This document shows, piece after piece, positions 36,354-44,805 of a stretch of DNA of 64,000 nucleotides. Both the position numbers and the translations under genes were made by a program. Each line of letters starts with the position of its first letter. Position 1 is the first letter of the stretch. The DNA is taken from positions 1 to 64,000 of the forward strand of contig NZ_KV757634.1 in the NCBI RefSeq assembly GCF_001712795.1, read 5' to 3'. The notes under the pieces are model-generated. The model made no database searches, had not been told where the DNA came from, and worked only from the letters and a program-made list of their open reading frames with translations. Source of the DNA: Nostoc sp. KVJ20 (GTDB lineage Bacteria > Cyanobacteriota > Cyanobacteriia > Cyanobacteriales > Nostocaceae).

Positions 36354-36389
36354 GCGCAAAGACGTAGAGTTTTTCTAACGTCTTTGCGC
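36354..36389 (+). terminator. Terminator hairpin after RNase J
   Basis: A perfect 12-bp stem (gcgcaaagacgt / acgtctttgcgc) with a 12-base loop rich in T lies 28 bp after the stop; TTTGTTGTG follows. This is also a common repeat shape ('caaagacg...cgtctttg') in cyanobacterial genomes. Confidence 0.65.
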
Positions 36390-36923
36390 TTTGTTGTGAG
36401 ATTGAGATAGGACTTATGCACACTCTATAAATTCTCGGCGATTTTCTCTAACGCGAATAATGCAGTTAATATCAATCATCATTGCTCATTCAAACATTAA
36501 GTATTTATAAGTTCTATGATTGGTTGCATTTTAGCAGCTAGTCATGATAAATTTAACGCTAATCAATCTCAATTAAATATCTTAATATCTCTCAACTAAT
36601 GCCACCGAAACGTTGCTAAATTGACTGCTAGCAGTTTTATAAGAATTTGAGCCATCTCCAGTCCTCTGCTATTTGTTGAGGTTTCCACGCTTTAATTTGC
36701 TAGCCATAGCCTAAATCAAGTCTAATAATCTCCATTTTCAATACTTCGATAGATGCTTAACTGCACTTTTAATTATGCAGTTAGGCACAGTTTAGAGCAG
36801 GGTAATGTTAAGCTACATCTCAATTTATTGAGAAAAATTATTAACTTTTACTGACATTACACCACAAAAAAGGCAAGCGCTAACTTGTCTAGATTCAAAC
36901 ATTAATTAATCTCATCTTCTAGT
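36390..36923. other. Gap upstream of the TonB-receptor gene
   Basis: Mostly AT-rich sequence without a gene. Inverted repeats taactgca/tgcagtta (36758-36783) and TCTCAA-TTTA-TTGAGA (36818-36833) lie before the receptor gene. The second could be an operator, but it does not match a Fur box well. The last part (36872-36963) recurs at 44035-44120. Confidence 0.4.
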
Positions 36924-39332
36924 ATGCAAACCGATCTGATTTTATTCAACAGTGTTCTGTTGAGCAGTATTTTCGTGTCCACTGCTGCTGCTGCGCCTGC
37001 ACAACCTACACCGGAAAGTGAAATTCCCTACATTAGTGAAATACAATTACCGCAAACTAGCGCTCAGTTTTTATTCCAAGATACAAACGCCTCTTCAACA
37101 TCGGTAGCACAAACGCCCACATCTCCAGCAGAAGAAAGTGAAGAACCTGATATTGAACTGGATGTCATCGGTACTCCACTGGTGAACTTTATCGAAGAAC
37201 GTCAAAATTCACCGACAGGCGTAATTATCCTTGACCAAAAAGAAATTCAACGGTTTAATTACAGAACGATTGGCGAAGTGTTGCGTCGTCAGCCAGGTGT
37301 GGTCTTAGGAGGGCCGCCGGGAGAAGATAAAGACGTGCGACTTTTGGGTTTACCGAAAGAATATACACAAATTTTGATTAACGGTCAGCGCTTTCCTGAC
37401 GGTGGCGAAAGCCGAGAATTTAAAGTAGACCGCATTCCTGTAAGTTTAGTTGAGCGGATCGAAATTATCAGCAATCCTAGCGCCATACAAAATTCTCAGG
37501 GTGTGGCGGGTACTGTAAATATCATCCTCAAAAAAGCACCCGATGGTCGGATTGCTGACCTCACCGTTACTGGTACAACGTTAGAGACTGTAGGTCCCTT
37601 TGGTGGTGTCAGCTTTGTTTATGGTGATAGACAAGGTGACTTTAGTTACTTACTCAGCGGGGGAGTTCAACAACGGGAAGCACCCAAAGATAAATTTAAG
37701 CAATCTTTGGATTTGCAAAACCGTCCTACCCAAGAAGAAAGAGAATATGAAAGCAAAAGTCTTTTCGATATTAGTCTAGCACCGCGCTTTGTTTGGCAGG
37801 TGTCTGCCAAAGATACCCTCAGTTTTGACCCCTTCTTTTTGCAAACCAACGAAGAAAAAGACGCAATCCGCAACGTCAATAACCAGAAGTTCTTTTCTCC
37901 TAGTGGTAGACTTCAGGAGCTACAACAGCAAACTATCAGTCTTGATGAAGATAAAACAATTACTGGTTGGCGTTTAGGCGGTAGCTGGGAGCATCAATTG
38001 AGTTCTACTGCTGACATAACATTGGGGTTGTTATTCCAGCAGACAGATGAAAGCAAGGACAAGATAGAGCGAACAAATAGCACCACTACTACTTTTCGGA
38101 ATGCTGCTGGTAGTCCCATAGATACCGCAAGACCTCTAAGAAATACCGACATCATCAAGCGCGAGGACGAAACAAAAACTGACCAAGAGTTGTTGATAAC
38201 CTTGGGCTTTAACTTCCGCCCTTGGGAAAACCACAAATTCACAATGGGGCTAGAAGGAAGTCTGCGCGATCGCGAGAAAAAGAAAATTAGTACTGAACAG
38301 CAAATAACACCTGTGCTTTTAGCCGCGGTTGAAAAAACTGGCCCCAAGGATATTTATGGTATTGAAGAAAATCAACTAAATCTTTTCGTCCAAGACGAAA
38401 TTCGCTTGGGTGAGAAACATACCCTCACGGCGGGAGTGCGAATGGAAGCATTTGACAATAAAGCTACCGCCGCTGATAACAGCGCCATTGGCCAGTCAGG
38501 TACTATATTTAACCCTTCGTTGCACTACAAATACCAAGTTTTTCCAACAACTGTTTTTCGCTTAAGTACAGCGCGGACTATTCGCCGTCCTAAATTCGAT
38601 GATCTCATCCCCTTCCGCGAATCAAAAAATGGCACCTTACTCCAACCTGATGTGATTGGAAATCCAAATTTGAAACCGGAAACTTCTCTTGGTGTAGAGG
38701 CGGGAATTGAACAATCTTGGGGAAATAATACTGGGGCGTTTGGCTTAAATGGTTTCTATCGTTGGGTAGATGACAAAATCGAGAATGATACAAACTTCAA
38801 TTCGACGAACAATCGCTATGAACAATCATTCCGAAATGTGGGAGATGGAAAAATTTATGGGTTGCGAGTAGATTTACAAACGCGCACACCTTTTTTGGGT
38901 TTACCAAACTTGACCTTATTTGGTAATGTTTCTTTCCTTGGTTCAGAAGTGGAAGACCAAATAAGTAGAGAAATTCGCCGTTTTAAAGAACAACCAGCAT
39001 ACGTAGCAAATCTGGGTTTTGACTACGTTATTCCAGAGTGGGGGATGAATTTTGGTTTAAGCTACAACATTCTACCTGGCTTTGAAAACCGTGAACTCAA
39101 AGATGGCAAAAACGAAGTTACTAACCAAGCCGGAGAAAATGCTCTAGATGCTTACGTAGCTTTCCGGTTAACAAATAATGTCCAGTTGAGTTTATTTGGT
39201 AAGAACCTACTGGCGGCTGAAAGAAGTAAATCCCGTAGTATTTTTGATACTTCTGGTGTGTTTGAAAGTTCTCGTATTGAGCAGGAAACAGCAGAAAGAC
39301 TGTATGGTATTAGTATGTCATGGCAATTTTAA
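36924..39332 (+). CDS. TonB-dependent outer-membrane receptor
   Basis: This outer-membrane beta-barrel should import a siderophore or other iron complex using TonB energy. The 802-aa product has a signal peptide (MQTDLILFNSVLLSSIFVST, cleaved near AAAA), a Pro/Ser-rich stretch, then a plug domain at about 88-195 (YRTIGEVLRRQPGVVLGG, ILINGQRF, VERIEIISNPSAIQNSQG, AGTVNIILKK), and a barrel of about 600 residues ending in aromatic Phe (YGISMSWQF). It lacks the AMIN/STN domain that many cyanobacterial receptors have. Plug motifs resemble the TonB-receptor group with 'outer membrane receptor for ferrienterochelin' annotation; the substrate is not readable. It heads an iron-related region. Confidence 0.92.
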   Translation: MQTDLILFNSVLLSSIFVSTAAAAPAQPTPESEIPYISEIQLPQTSAQFLFQDTNASSTSVAQTPTSPAEESEEPDIELDVIGTPLVNFIEERQNSPTGVIILDQKEIQRFNYRTIGEVLRRQPGVVLGGPPGEDKDVRLLGLPKEYTQILINGQRFPDGGESREFKVDRIPVSLVERIEIISNPSAIQNSQGVAGTVNIILKKAPDGRIADLTVTGTTLETVGPFGGVSFVYGDRQGDFSYLLSGGVQQREAPKDKFKQSLDLQNRPTQEEREYESKSLFDISLAPRFVWQVSAKDTLSFDPFFLQTNEEKDAIRNVNNQKFFSPSGRLQELQQQTISLDEDKTITGWRLGGSWEHQLSSTADITLGLLFQQTDESKDKIERTNSTTTTFRNAAGSPIDTARPLRNTDIIKREDETKTDQELLITLGFNFRPWENHKFTMGLEGSLRDREKKKISTEQQITPVLLAAVEKTGPKDIYGIEENQLNLFVQDEIRLGEKHTLTAGVRMEAFDNKATAADNSAIGQSGTIFNPSLHYKYQVFPTTVFRLSTARTIRRPKFDDLIPFRESKNGTLLQPDVIGNPNLKPETSLGVEAGIEQSWGNNTGAFGLNGFYRWVDDKIENDTNFNSTNNRYEQSFRNVGDGKIYGLRVDLQTRTPFLGLPNLTLFGNVSFLGSEVEDQISREIRRFKEQPAYVANLGFDYVIPEWGMNFGLSYNILPGFENRELKDGKNEVTNQAGENALDAYVAFRLTNNVQLSLFGKNLLAAERSKSRSIFDTSGVFESSRIEQETAERLYGISMSWQF

Positions 39333-39393
39333 GTTTTGATTTTTGTTCGAGTAATTTACAATCTCAGTAAAGCCTCAGTTCAAAAATGATGCT

Positions 39394-40287
39394 ATGAATA
39401 ACCCAGATCATCGAATTAGTAGAGAACTAGCCCCAGAAATTTTTCAGCTTGCGTCTGAATTATACGCTCAAAAACAGCAGGAATATTCTCTCCAAGAATT
39501 AATAATCATCGGAGAAGAAGCAAAGATTCCGGCTGAATTTATTCAGCAAGCGACGGAGTTAATTCTACTGAAGCAGAAAAATCAAGAAATTCAAGGTCAC
39601 AAAAAACAAAACCGATTTAAACTAGCCTTACTCGGAGTGCTAGCAACAGGAGGAACTTTAATAATAGGCGGATGGACATATAATCAACTATCTGCTATTA
39701 ATAGTAGCCCTCAATCTCCAGTGGGAATTTTACCTGGCAAAAATGAAAAAAATCACGCTGGAAATGTTGAGCGTTATCTGCTAAATAAAGAGGGTTTAGT
39801 TGATGGACTTTTACTTAGTGATGCTAAACAGGTCAAGTTTCCACCCCATTTCAGTGAACAAATAGTAGCTGCTATAAAACCAAAAGATTCTGTAGAAGTT
39901 GTTGGGAAATTGGGGACTCTTAGTGTTTATGGACAAGAAATAGAAGCTCATACTGTTACCAACACTCAAACTAAAGCAATTGTTGCCAAACAACCGAAAC
40001 CTAAAGGTCGGAAAAAACCAGAACCGACTGATTTAGTTACTCGCAACATTGAAGATTCCGTTCAACATTGGCTAGTGAATGATAAAGGAGAAATTAAAGG
40101 CGCAATTTTAACATCTGGAACTCAAGTCCAATTTGCTAAACCTTTGGGTAAAAGCTTAAATAAAGTGGCAAAAATAGGTAGACAAATCAAAGCTGATGGA
40201 GTTGGTAAGCAAACTCCTCATGGTGATATTGTAGAAGTAATATCACTGCAAATTGATGGTAATGTCTTGCCAAATGCCAATTATTGA
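39394..40287 (+). CDS. Membrane-anchored protein with two OB-like repeats (hypothetical)
   Basis: I do not recognise a named family. The 297-aa product has three parts: a helical N-terminal 65 residues (ISRELAPEIFQLASELYAQK), one transmembrane helix at about 74-96, and an external part with two related units at about 124-190 (NVERYLLNKEGLVDGLLLSD...VKFP) and 222-288 (SVQHWLVNDKGEIKGAILTS...VQFA). The units share the pattern x-x-Leu-x-N-x-x-G-x-(V/I)-x-G-x-(L/I)-L, then an aromatic/hydrophobic 'VxF', a KxKDxVEVxGK-like turn and a closing strand, which suggests a duplicated small beta-barrel. A Lys/Pro linker joins them. It lies 61 bp after the TonB receptor gene, so a role at the receptor is possible. 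Confidence 0.75.
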   Translation: MNNPDHRISRELAPEIFQLASELYAQKQQEYSLQELIIIGEEAKIPAEFIQQATELILLKQKNQEIQGHKKQNRFKLALLGVLATGGTLIIGGWTYNQLSAINSSPQSPVGILPGKNEKNHAGNVERYLLNKEGLVDGLLLSDAKQVKFPPHFSEQIVAAIKPKDSVEVVGKLGTLSVYGQEIEAHTVTNTQTKAIVAKQPKPKGRKKPEPTDLVTRNIEDSVQHWLVNDKGEIKGAILTSGTQVQFAKPLGKSLNKVAKIGRQIKADGVGKQTPHGDIVEVISLQIDGNVLPNANY

Positions 40288-40333
40288 CGAAGAATTCAGA
40301 ATTCAGGAGTCAGAATTCTGTTCGATAAAGGAA

Positions 40334-40735
40334 TTACTCGGAAAATTGGTAACGGGTAATCCGTTTGACTGTTGTTAAATCTAATCCCAATTCCTGAGTA
40401 ATTCCTGCTTCAATAGCAGCAATATCTGTGGTAGGTAATTCGAGTTCTAAAGTTTTGATGGCTGAGTCTGCTGTCCTAATAGTTACTTTCGTAAATCCTA
40501 CCTGCTCCTTAATCTCTGCTTTAATAGCTAATACGGTGACAGATAACTGAACCTTTATTTGATTATTTGCTTCTAAATAGGATTGAGTATTGTATTTATA
40601 ACTTAACATTTGGTTAGCGACGCTCTTTCCCCCAAACCAAATGCTCATTCCAATTAGGGGTAATGGTAGCCAAAATTCTAACCCCAAAGTAAAAATTGAG
40701 CGCCAGATGGTTAAAAGGGGGTTGCGATCGCGCAT
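40334..40735 (-). CDS. Small membrane protein of unknown function
   Basis: I do not recognise this family. From ATG 40735 (133 aa) a basic N-terminus is followed by one or two hydrophobic segments at about 14-35 (FTLGLEFWLPLPLIGMSIWF), then a soluble part with alternating hydrophobic residues and a helical end (IAAIEAGITQELGLDLTTVK). A TTG at 40753 would add six hydrophobic residues. It is divergent from the response-regulator gene by 90 bp and convergent with the upstream two-repeat gene. Confidence 0.65.
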   Translation of the reverse strand: MRDRNPLLTIWRSIFTLGLEFWLPLPLIGMSIWFGGKSVANQMLSYKYNTQSYLEANNQIKVQLSVTVLAIKAEIKEQVGFTKVTIRTADSAIKTLELELPTTDIAAIEAGITQELGLDLTTVKRITRYQFSE

Positions 40736-40825
40736 AAGAATCAAGAGCGACAATTTTAATGAGAATAACTAGCATTATTGTAAGATAATATTCTCATCTT
40801 TCTGTGTAAATTGTTGACGATCGCT

Positions 40826-41506
40826 ATGAAAATATTGGTAGTCGAAGACGATCCAGAACTTTTAGAACCTTTAAATACAGCCCTGTCGAGAGCTGGACAT
40901 ATTGTAGATGGGGTTGGTAACTGTGAACTAGCCACCTGCTTAATAGGTGAACAAGATTATGATTTGCTGATACTCGATTGGATGCTACCTACAGGAAGTG
41001 GTATTTATCTATGTCAACAATACCGACATACAGGGAAAACATCGCCTGTATTGATGCTCACCGCCAAAGACAGTATCTCCGATAAGGTTAAGGGACTAGA
41101 TGCCGGAGCAGATGACTATATTGTTAAACCTGTAGATATGCTGGAGTTACTAGCACGAGTGAGAGCTTTGGGAAGGCGATCGCCTGTTTGGCAAGACCAA
41201 ATCTTAAAATTTACCGACTTACAACTGAATTTAGATACCCACACCGCACAACGACAACAGCAACAAGTCCAACTCTCTGTTCGTGAATGTCAATTACTAG
41301 AATACTTCTTGCGCCATCCCTCTCAAATTTTAAGCCGTGACCAATTAGAGCAAGCATTATGGACATGGGATGCAGAACCAGGAACTAATGCAATTACAGT
41401 CCAGATTCAACGATTACGACAGCGTTTACAACAGATAGGTGCTGACCAGTGGATTGAAACAGTATATGGTTTGGGATATCGTTTAAGCGTACCTAACTCA
41501 CATTAA
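40826..41506 (+). CDS. OmpR/PhoB-family response regulator
   Basis: This two-component DNA-binding regulator has a receiver domain at about 2-115 with acidic pair Glu7/Asp8-9, phospho-acceptor Asp51 in LLILDWMLPTGSG, Thr in LMLTAKD and Lys in DYIVKPVD. A C-terminal winged helix follows from about 130 (LSVRECQLLEYFLRHPSQILSRDQL, VQIQRLRQRL, TVYGLGYRL). Start ATG 40826 is preferred to the in-frame TTG 40811. No histidine kinase gene is adjacent, so it is an orphan; a role in regulating the iron genes around it is a guess from position. Confidence 0.93.
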   Translation: MKILVVEDDPELLEPLNTALSRAGHIVDGVGNCELATCLIGEQDYDLLILDWMLPTGSGIYLCQQYRHTGKTSPVLMLTAKDSISDKVKGLDAGADDYIVKPVDMLELLARVRALGRRSPVWQDQILKFTDLQLNLDTHTAQRQQQQVQLSVRECQLLEYFLRHPSQILSRDQLEQALWTWDAEPGTNAITVQIQRLRQRLQQIGADQWIETVYGLGYRLSVPNSH

Positions 41507-41509
41507 ATA

Positions 41510-41572
41510 ATTCGTAATTCGTAATGACGCTCCTGCGTCGCTAACGCTGCGCTAACGTAATTCGTAATTATG
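41510..41572. repeat. Short repeat cluster
   Basis: 'aattcgtaattcgtaat' units flank the dispersed words 'gacgctcctgcgtcgctaacgctgcgctaacg', split here into two short pieces: 'gacgctcctgcgtcgc' and 'taacgctgcgctaacg'. These same words are found near 14610 and 48720. Confidence 0.7.
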
Positions 41573-41592
41573 TTTATGACTAATACTACCTC

Positions 41593-42441
41593 ATGCGTCG
41601 AGATTCAATCTTTTACAAACTTTTTCAACAATATCCTACTCTGTTATTTCAAGTACTAGCAACACCCCCAAGCAATGCAGATGCTTATCGGTTTGATTCG
41701 GTAGCTGTCAAAGAACCTAAATTTGAAATTGATGGGGTGTTTCTTCCGCCAGAAAACGCAGGGAAAGGAGTTGTATATTTCTGCGAGGTACAGTTCCAAA
41801 AAGATGAACAGCTTTACGAAAGAGCATTTGCGGAATCTTCACTATATTTCTACCGTAACCGTGGTAGGTTTAGCGACTGGCAAACAGTAATAATTTATCC
41901 ATCCCGTAGTATAGAACAAATTGATATTCATCCTCATCGCTCATTACTTAATGGTGAACAAGTCCATCGAGTATATTTGGATGAATTGGGGGATGTTCGT
42001 CAATTACCTATATGGGTAGCATTGATGGTACTTACTACTGTAGAGGAAAGCCAAGCACCAGAAGAAGCTAGGTATTTATTAACCAGAACTCGTGAAGAAG
42101 TAACTGAACAATCGAGTCGCGCCATAATAGAAATGATTACCACAATTATGGTGTACAGGTTTGAACAATTAAGCAGAACAGAGGTTGAGTCTATGTTGGG
42201 AATAACACTCAAGGAAACGAGAGTTTATCGAGAAATCAAGGAAGAAGGACGTGAGGAAGGGCGTGAAGAAGCAACAGTTAATCTAGTTATCCGACTGCTA
42301 ACTAAGCGCTTTGGAGAAATATCTGGGGAAATACGCTCCTCTATTGCTAGTTTACCTTTGCCTGTTCTGGAAGATTTGAGCGAAGCATTGTTAGATTTTA
42401 CCAGTTTGGCTGATTTACAGGCTTGGTTAGAAGGGCGTTGA
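41593..42441 (+). CDS. Rpn-family (PD-(D/E)XK) nuclease/transposase-like protein, DUF2887 type
   Basis: The family is related to recombination-promoting nucleases; many copies occur in Nostoc genomes. The 282-aa product has a PD-(D/E)XK core, Asp in FEIDGVFLPP (about 50) and the E-x-Q/K pair in VVYFCEVQFQKDEQ (about 70), followed by helices, a charged EEGREEGREE coil and a C-terminal DUF4351-like helical tail (LVIRLLTKRFGEI...LPVLEDLSEALLDF). All catalytic positions expected for the fold seem present. Short dispersed repeats sit immediately upstream. Its cellular role (mobile element, defence or domesticated) cannot be told from sequence. Confidence 0.85.
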   Translation: MRRDSIFYKLFQQYPTLLFQVLATPPSNADAYRFDSVAVKEPKFEIDGVFLPPENAGKGVVYFCEVQFQKDEQLYERAFAESSLYFYRNRGRFSDWQTVIIYPSRSIEQIDIHPHRSLLNGEQVHRVYLDELGDVRQLPIWVALMVLTTVEESQAPEEARYLLTRTREEVTEQSSRAIIEMITTIMVYRFEQLSRTEVESMLGITLKETRVYREIKEEGREEGREEATVNLVIRLLTKRFGEISGEIRSSIASLPLPVLEDLSEALLDFTSLADLQAWLEGR

Positions 42442-42540
42442 GGTGAAGTAGGCGGACAAAAATCCCAATTCTCTTGTTATTTTTCTGTTATGTTTTTCTG
42501 TCAAACTCTTCGTATTCACGATACTGAGCCAAAAGACCTT

Positions 42541-42897
42541 ATGTTACGGAGAGTTTTTCTAGCTAATACTGTAACTGCGATCGCCTCTACACTCCTTTTA
42601 CCAGCAGCAGCTTTGGCGAAACCGTCAGAGGATAAAGCTAAAAAGGAAAAAGACCGCAAGCATAAGTCCCAAAAGTCCAAGGATCATCCAAGTGAAAAAG
42701 GTGCGACCGAAAGCGAGACTAAACCAGTAGCAGATTCCGAAACTACTGAAGAAGAAAAGATTGCTGCTAAGGCTGAAGAAGTAAAAAAACATAAGTCAAA
42801 AAAATCAAAGCATCGTCCAGATCAGGAAAAATCTGTTAAAGGTAAAGAATCTACGACTATTGAAACCGTAGAACCATCACTTACCGGAACTATTTAA
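42541..42897 (+). CDS. Lys-rich secreted protein next to FTR1 (hypothetical)
   Basis: From ATG 42541 the 118-aa product has a signal peptide (MLRRVFLANTVTAIASTLLL, cleavage after ALA) followed by a highly charged, disordered chain with many Lys, Glu, Ser and some His, including two copies of a KKHKS/HKSQKS-like basic motif (RKHKSQKSKDHP at about 35 and KKHKSKKSKHRP at about 85). There is no recognised domain. The FTR1 iron-permease gene starts 6 bp after its stop, so they are co-transcribed; a periplasmic or wall-bound partner of the permease is my inference. The frame extends back to 42490 but that would bury the signal peptide. Confidence 0.7.
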   Translation: MLRRVFLANTVTAIASTLLLPAAALAKPSEDKAKKEKDRKHKSQKSKDHPSEKGATESETKPVADSETTEEEKIAAKAEEVKKHKSKKSKHRPDQEKSVKGKESTTIETVEPSLTGTI

Positions 42898-42903
42898 CTT
42901 CCT

Positions 42904-43827
42904 ATGAATTGGAGTGCTGCATTACCAACTTTTTTTATCACCCTCAGAGAAGGTGTAGAGGCTGCTTTAGTTGTCGGGATTGTCTTCGCTTGTTTACAAC
43001 AAGCTGAACAACAAAAACTGCATCGTTGGGTATATTTAGGAATTTTTAGTGCCACTATAGCTAGTTTTGTAGTTGGTTTATTACTAAATTTAAGTATCCA
43101 AGGATTGCAGACATCTGATCTACTTTATGCGCCTGTCTTCAAGCAATTATTTGAGGTGGGACTGGGTGTAATTGCGATCGCAATGCTGAGTTGGATGCTG
43201 ATTTGGATGACTAAACAAGCACGATTTCTCAAAGCTGAGATTGAGGGTTCTGTCAAAAGTGCGTTAGGACAAGATAAGCAATCAGCTTGGGCGATTTTCA
43301 GCCTAATTTTTATCGCCGTATTTCGAGAAGGCTTAGAGACGGCTTTGTTTATCGTCGCTAAGTTTCAAGAAGGTTGGACACCAGTACTTGGCGCGATCGC
43401 CGGATTAAGTGTCGCAGTTGTGATTGGTATGCTGCTATTCAAATGGAGCATCCGCATTAATTTGAGTCAATTTTTCCAAATAATGGGCGTATTTCTGCTG
43501 CTAATTGTCTCTGGATTGGTGATTTCTGCTTTGCGACACTTAGATGCAGCTGCGATCGCCTGGAGTCAAATCAACTCCTCAGTTGCAGATATTTGTGGGC
43601 TAAGTAATACCTCTTGTATTTTGGGGCCCCAGGTTTGGGATCTCTCAGCGATTTTACCTGATCGGCAGTTTCCCGGCATTTTGCTAAAAACTATATTTGG
43701 CTACACCCAAAAGCTGTATCTACTTCAGGCTTTTGGATATTTGCTCTTTTGGGCGATCGTCGGTAGCCTCTACTTCCGCAGTCTTAGCCAACCTCAGCAA
43801 TTAAAACCAGTAACCAAACTCAATTAA
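42904..43827 (+). CDS. FTR1-family high-affinity iron permease
   Basis: This inner-membrane iron carrier belongs to the FTR1/EfeU family. The 307-aa product has seven hydrophobic helices and both iron-binding REGxE motifs, LREGVE at 14-19 and FREGLE at 140-145. A loop near 225-245 contains two Cys (ICGLSNTSCIL) and Asp. Unlike the EfeUOB operon there is no EfeO or DyP-peroxidase gene here; instead a Lys-rich secreted protein gene precedes it by 6 bp. ATG start. Probably works with a periplasmic oxidase encoded elsewhere. Confidence 0.92.
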   Translation: MNWSAALPTFFITLREGVEAALVVGIVFACLQQAEQQKLHRWVYLGIFSATIASFVVGLLLNLSIQGLQTSDLLYAPVFKQLFEVGLGVIAIAMLSWMLIWMTKQARFLKAEIEGSVKSALGQDKQSAWAIFSLIFIAVFREGLETALFIVAKFQEGWTPVLGAIAGLSVAVVIGMLLFKWSIRINLSQFFQIMGVFLLLIVSGLVISALRHLDAAAIAWSQINSSVADICGLSNTSCILGPQVWDLSAILPDRQFPGILLKTIFGYTQKLYLLQAFGYLLFWAIVGSLYFRSLSQPQQLKPVTKLN

Positions 43828-43892
43828 CCTCAGTTTTTCAAAATTATCAATTTAGTAGTCTGTCTCATTAGTTATGAGGGGTAAATAAGTTC

Positions 43893-43941
43893 GTAGTAAG
43901 GACTTTAGTCCTGGATTTTTAAGCACTAAAGTCCTGACTAC
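43893..43941. repeat. Imperfect inverted repeat, 17-bp arms
   Basis: gtagtaaggactttagt pairs with actaaagtcctgactac (one mismatch) around a 15-base loop containing a T run. It lies after the FTR1 gene and may end its transcript; the shape is a familiar Nostoc repeat. Confidence 0.65.
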
Positions 43942-44034
43942 AAACCCTCAAAACTATCTTAAACATTGTACTAGAGAGATTTAGAGGTTTTATCGAAACA
44001 GACAGAATAAAGGCATTCTCAGCCAAAAAGAAGG

Positions 44035-44185
44035 GGCAAGCGCTAACTTGCCCTGTCATTAATTAATCTCATCTTATAGTATGCAAATCAATCTGATTTT
44101 ATTCAACAGTGTTCTGTTGACTTGCTTGATTGCCCCTGTAGCAAATGTTTCACCGCAAAAGCAGATGAGATTGCAGCGATCATGA
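44035..44185 (+). pseudogene. Remnant of a second TonB-receptor 5' end
   Basis: Bases 44058-44120 match 36901-36963, the 5' end of the intact receptor gene, at 60 of 63 positions by hand count. The match spans the upstream leader and, from ATG 44081, the start of the signal peptide (MQINLILFNSVLL). The reading frame then leaves homology and stops at 44185 after 34 codons. The upstream 'ggcaagcgctaacttg' is also shared. This is what remains of a duplicated receptor gene after a deletion. Confidence 0.8.
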
Positions 44186-44805
44186 AAAAACTGCTGAAAA
44201 ATAATCCAGTTCCTTCTCTGTTATTGGATATGATGCGGATTTTGCTTACCTATCCCCAATGGTTAGCAGCTGCAATTCTCTCTACCATAGTTGTTTCAGC
44301 TTTAGAACCAAGTATTGCTTGGATGGGGAAGAAAGTAGTAGACGATCTCAAAAAAGGTAGCGTTGATCTGAATGCATCTCTACCAAACTATATTTTAGTT
44401 TTTGGCGGTTTATTGCTTGGTTTAGGCTTGATTAAATTCGGTGATAAACTCATCGATACAGCGCTTCCGGCTATTATGCAATACAATTTTCTTCTTACCT
44501 CTCTCCTATCATAGCTTTCAGCTTTGAGGCTGTACCTCATAGCCGCCGGAAGTGCTGTAAAATATACGAAGCGCGGTTGATTATTTGTCTACAGAGAACC
44601 TTTCCCATATTCTCTATCACTGTAATCGCGCTAAACCTGGATTAGATATTATCCACAAAGACTCATGGAAAATTGTTTCTCAAACAATTTCTGTAATTAT
44701 TTGGCAACTTACCTTAGCACCAGCATGGCTACCAGCTTTGTTAATTGCTGTCATTCCACCCATTTTAATTGGCTTTATTTTTGGTCGATTTATTCAAAAA
44801 TATAG
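44182..44805 (+). pseudogene. Broken ABC exporter (transmembrane part only)
   Basis: Piece one (44182-44514, MKKLLKNNPVPSLLLDMMRI then LLTYPQWLAAAILSTIVV) looks like the N-terminal membrane domain of a type IV ABC exporter. The frame ends after FLLTSLLS; about 70 bp of unrelated sequence follows, and piece two resumes in another frame near 44588 (NLSHILYHCNRAKPGLDIIH, then LAPAWLPALLIAVIPPILIG). It ends near 44805 with no ATP-binding domain. So there is an internal replacement or frameshift plus loss of the 3' half. Its start codon overlaps the stop of the receptor remnant (ATGA). Confidence 0.75.

Noticed and set aside
36818..36833. Possible Fur-type operator before the TonB receptor gene
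   Set aside because: A palindrome exists, but its sequence does not match a Fur box and AT-rich gaps give such palindromes by chance.
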